A stretch of 7,627 nucleotides of DNA from Caldilineaceae bacterium (GTDB taxonomy: Bacteria > Chloroflexota > Anaerolineae > Caldilineales > Caldilineaceae): the NCBI GenBank assembly GCA_024643705.1, contig JAHEML010000155.1, positions 1-7,627 of the forward strand. Direction: 5' to 3'. The notes beneath the pieces were generated by a model, which was not told the origin of the DNA, searched no databases, and saw only the letters and a program-made list of their open reading frames with translations. Both the position numbers and the translations under genes were made by a program. Positions within the stretch are counted from its first letter, which is position 1. Every line of letters starts with the position of its first letter. Below are positions 6,663 through 7,627 of the stretch, in pieces.

Positions 6663-6691
6663 ATTCTAACGGGCGATGTAAATCAGGGCAA
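6663..6691 (-). promoter_or_regulatory. Possible promoter for the corrinoid-rsmI pair
   Basis: On the minus strand TTGCCC (6686-6691, four of six) and TAGAAT (6663-6668, five of six) are separated by 17 bp. The predicted start is near 6656, giving a leader of about 30 nt that contains the GGAG ribosome-binding site. The two genes could therefore be transcribed independently of the aminotransferase, although read-through is also possible because no terminator is seen in this 69-nt gap. Confidence 0.4.
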
Positions 6692-6695
6692 AGAA

Positions 6696-7627
6696 TCAAA
6701 TACCTGCAAACTCTTCCACCGCACCGAAGAGCCGCTCCATATCCGCGTCCCATGCTTCGCCCATGTGGGCAATGCGGATGGCTTTTCCCTTATACTCGCC
6801 GTAACCGTCGGATATCTCCATCTCTCGCGCGGCCAAGAAATCATTGAGCGCGTCCATTTCCCAGCCAAAGGTGTTGGCGATGGTCGTCACGGTGGGCGAT
6901 GCGTAGCCCTCCTCTGCCATCAAACCCAGCCCCTTGGATGCAGCCCAACTTCGGGTGCGCTCGGCCAGCCGGTGATGACGGGCAAAGCGCGCGTCCACCC
7001 CTTCGGCAACGATGCGGTCGAGCTGGACACTGAGCGCCCGCATGAGCGAAATAGCAGGGGTGGCCGGTGTGGTGCTGCGTTTCAGGTAGCGTTCCAGAAG
7101 AAGAAAATCGAAATACCAGCCCCGCCCCGTAACCGTCTTGGCTTTTGCAAAGGCCCGTTCGCTGACAGCAGCAAAGGACAAACCAGGGGGCAACGCCAGA
7201 GCTTTCTGGCTGGAGGTCAGGCAGAGATCGAGTTGCCACTCGTCCACGGGGATGCGGGTTCCGCTGAAAGAGGAGACCGCATCCACCAGCACAAGCGTAT
7301 CCGGGCTGAGGGTATGGACAACATCGGCAATCTCGCCCACCGGGCTGGTGACACCGGTGCTGGTCTCGTTGTGGACAACCGTAATCGCATCCACCGGGCC
7401 GTCGGACAAAGCGTGGGTCAAGGCATCGGCCACCTGCTCCGGCTTCACGGCCGTACACCAGGGCAGGTCAACACGAACAGCCTCTTTGCCGCAACCCACA
7501 GCCACATCGTACCAACGTTGGCTGAACGCACCATTGACAAAGCTGATCACCCGCCCACCCACGCAGTTGCGGATGGCGGCCTCGTGCATGGCTGATCCGG
7601 TGGCGGCCAAAATGTACACACGGGAAT
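6696..7627 (-). CDS. Class V aminotransferase (serine-pyruvate / alanine-glyoxylate type), 5' end missing
   Basis: PLP-dependent aminotransferase of the small-molecule class V group (alanine-glyoxylate, serine-pyruvate or serine-glyoxylate aminotransferases). About 309 codons are visible and the frame stays open through the right edge; a family member of 360-390 residues would lack about 60-70 N-terminal residues here. Numbering from the GTG codon at 7619: ATGSAMHEA (6-14) is the cofactor-phosphate loop, HNETSTGV (83-90) the substrate/cofactor region, Asp113 in LVDAVSSFSG contacts the PLP pyridine nitrogen, and Lys139 in TSSQKALALPPGLSF forms the Schiff base. TPATPAISLMRAL (184-196) and RIAHMG (282-287, with the C-terminal substrate-carboxylate Arg) follow. 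The GTG is not the true start, because the conserved SRVYIL strand runs into it from outside. The amino donor and acceptor cannot be fixed from sequence. Confidence 0.9.
   Translation of the reverse strand, partial: SRVYILAATGSAMHEAAIRNCVGGRVISFVNGAFSQRWYDVAVGCGKEAVRVDLPWCTAVKPEQVADALTHALSDGPVDAITVVHNETSTGVTSPVGEIADVVHTLSPDTLVLVDAVSSFSGTRIPVDEWQLDLCLTSSQKALALPPGLSFAAVSERAFAKAKTVTGRGWYFDFLLLERYLKRSTTPATPAISLMRALSVQLDRIVAEGVDARFARHHRLAERTRSWAASKGLGLMAEEGYASPTVTTIANTFGWEMDALNDFLAAREMEISDGYGEYKGKAIRIAHMGEAWDADMERLFGAVEEFAGI

Noticed and set aside
7617..7619. GTG at 7619 as the true start of the aminotransferase
   Set aside because: The frame remains open to the edge, the preceding codons encode Ser-Arg that join a conserved strand, and the family needs about 60-70 more N-terminal residues.

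Overview
The window is dense, GC-rich bacterial chromosome that looks like housekeeping and accessory metabolism, not a phage or plasmid. I see no transposase, integrase, tRNA, rRNA or CRISPR array. The gene set (short RsmI, cobalamin-binding corrinoid protein, membrane-anchored penicillin-acylase-family protein, radical SAM protein with a helix-hairpin-helix tail) together with sigma70-type promoters and a GAAC-N4-GTTC (Gram-positive type) SOS-like box would fit a Chloroflexota (Anaerolineae/Caldilineae-like) or related genome. That assignment is a guess from gene style and was not tested.

Layout from left to right. (1) The 3' end of an unrecognised plus-strand gene (2-199) is followed by a 20-bp perfect inverted repeat that probably terminates it (250-300). 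(2) A minus-strand DinB/YfiT-family gene (312-812) has a recognisable promoter and a small palindrome in its leader. (3) A large plus-strand N-terminal-nucleophile (Ntn) hydrolase of the penicillin acylase family (996-3443) has an N-terminal membrane anchor and a visible Gly-Ser self-cleavage site. (4) Converging on it with a 9-nt gap is a minus-strand radical SAM protein with a C-terminal HhH domain, resembling the 'DNA modification/repair' radical SAM family (3453-4655). (5) A 181-bp divergent intergenic region holds the strongest regulatory signal here. It is a perfect TTGACA-N17-TATAAT promoter whose spacer contains GAAC-N4-GTTC, and its predicted start of transcription is the A of the radical SAM ATG. 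The same region carries an imperfect dyad and direct repeat of GGACGCAGAT-type units. (6) dtd, D-aminoacyl-tRNA deacylase (4837-5274), is on the plus strand. (7) A minus-strand cluster converges on dtd, again with a 9-nt gap. In transcription order it is a class V aminotransferase (cut by the right edge), a cobalamin-binding corrinoid protein, and rsmI.

How the genes relate: dtd and rsmI both serve translation quality (removal of D-amino acids from tRNA, 16S rRNA C1402 2'-O-methylation) but lie on opposite strands. The corrinoid gene and rsmI overlap at TGATG and are probably translationally coupled, although their functions are unrelated as far as is known. The corrinoid protein has no methyltransferase partner in view. 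The radical SAM gene, with its SOS-like operator, is the best candidate for an under-described system: a DNA-damage-inducible, leaderless, radical-chemistry DNA repair or modification protein. No stretch longer than 300 bases lacks a gene; the larger gaps (200-311, 813-995, 4656-4836) are described below.
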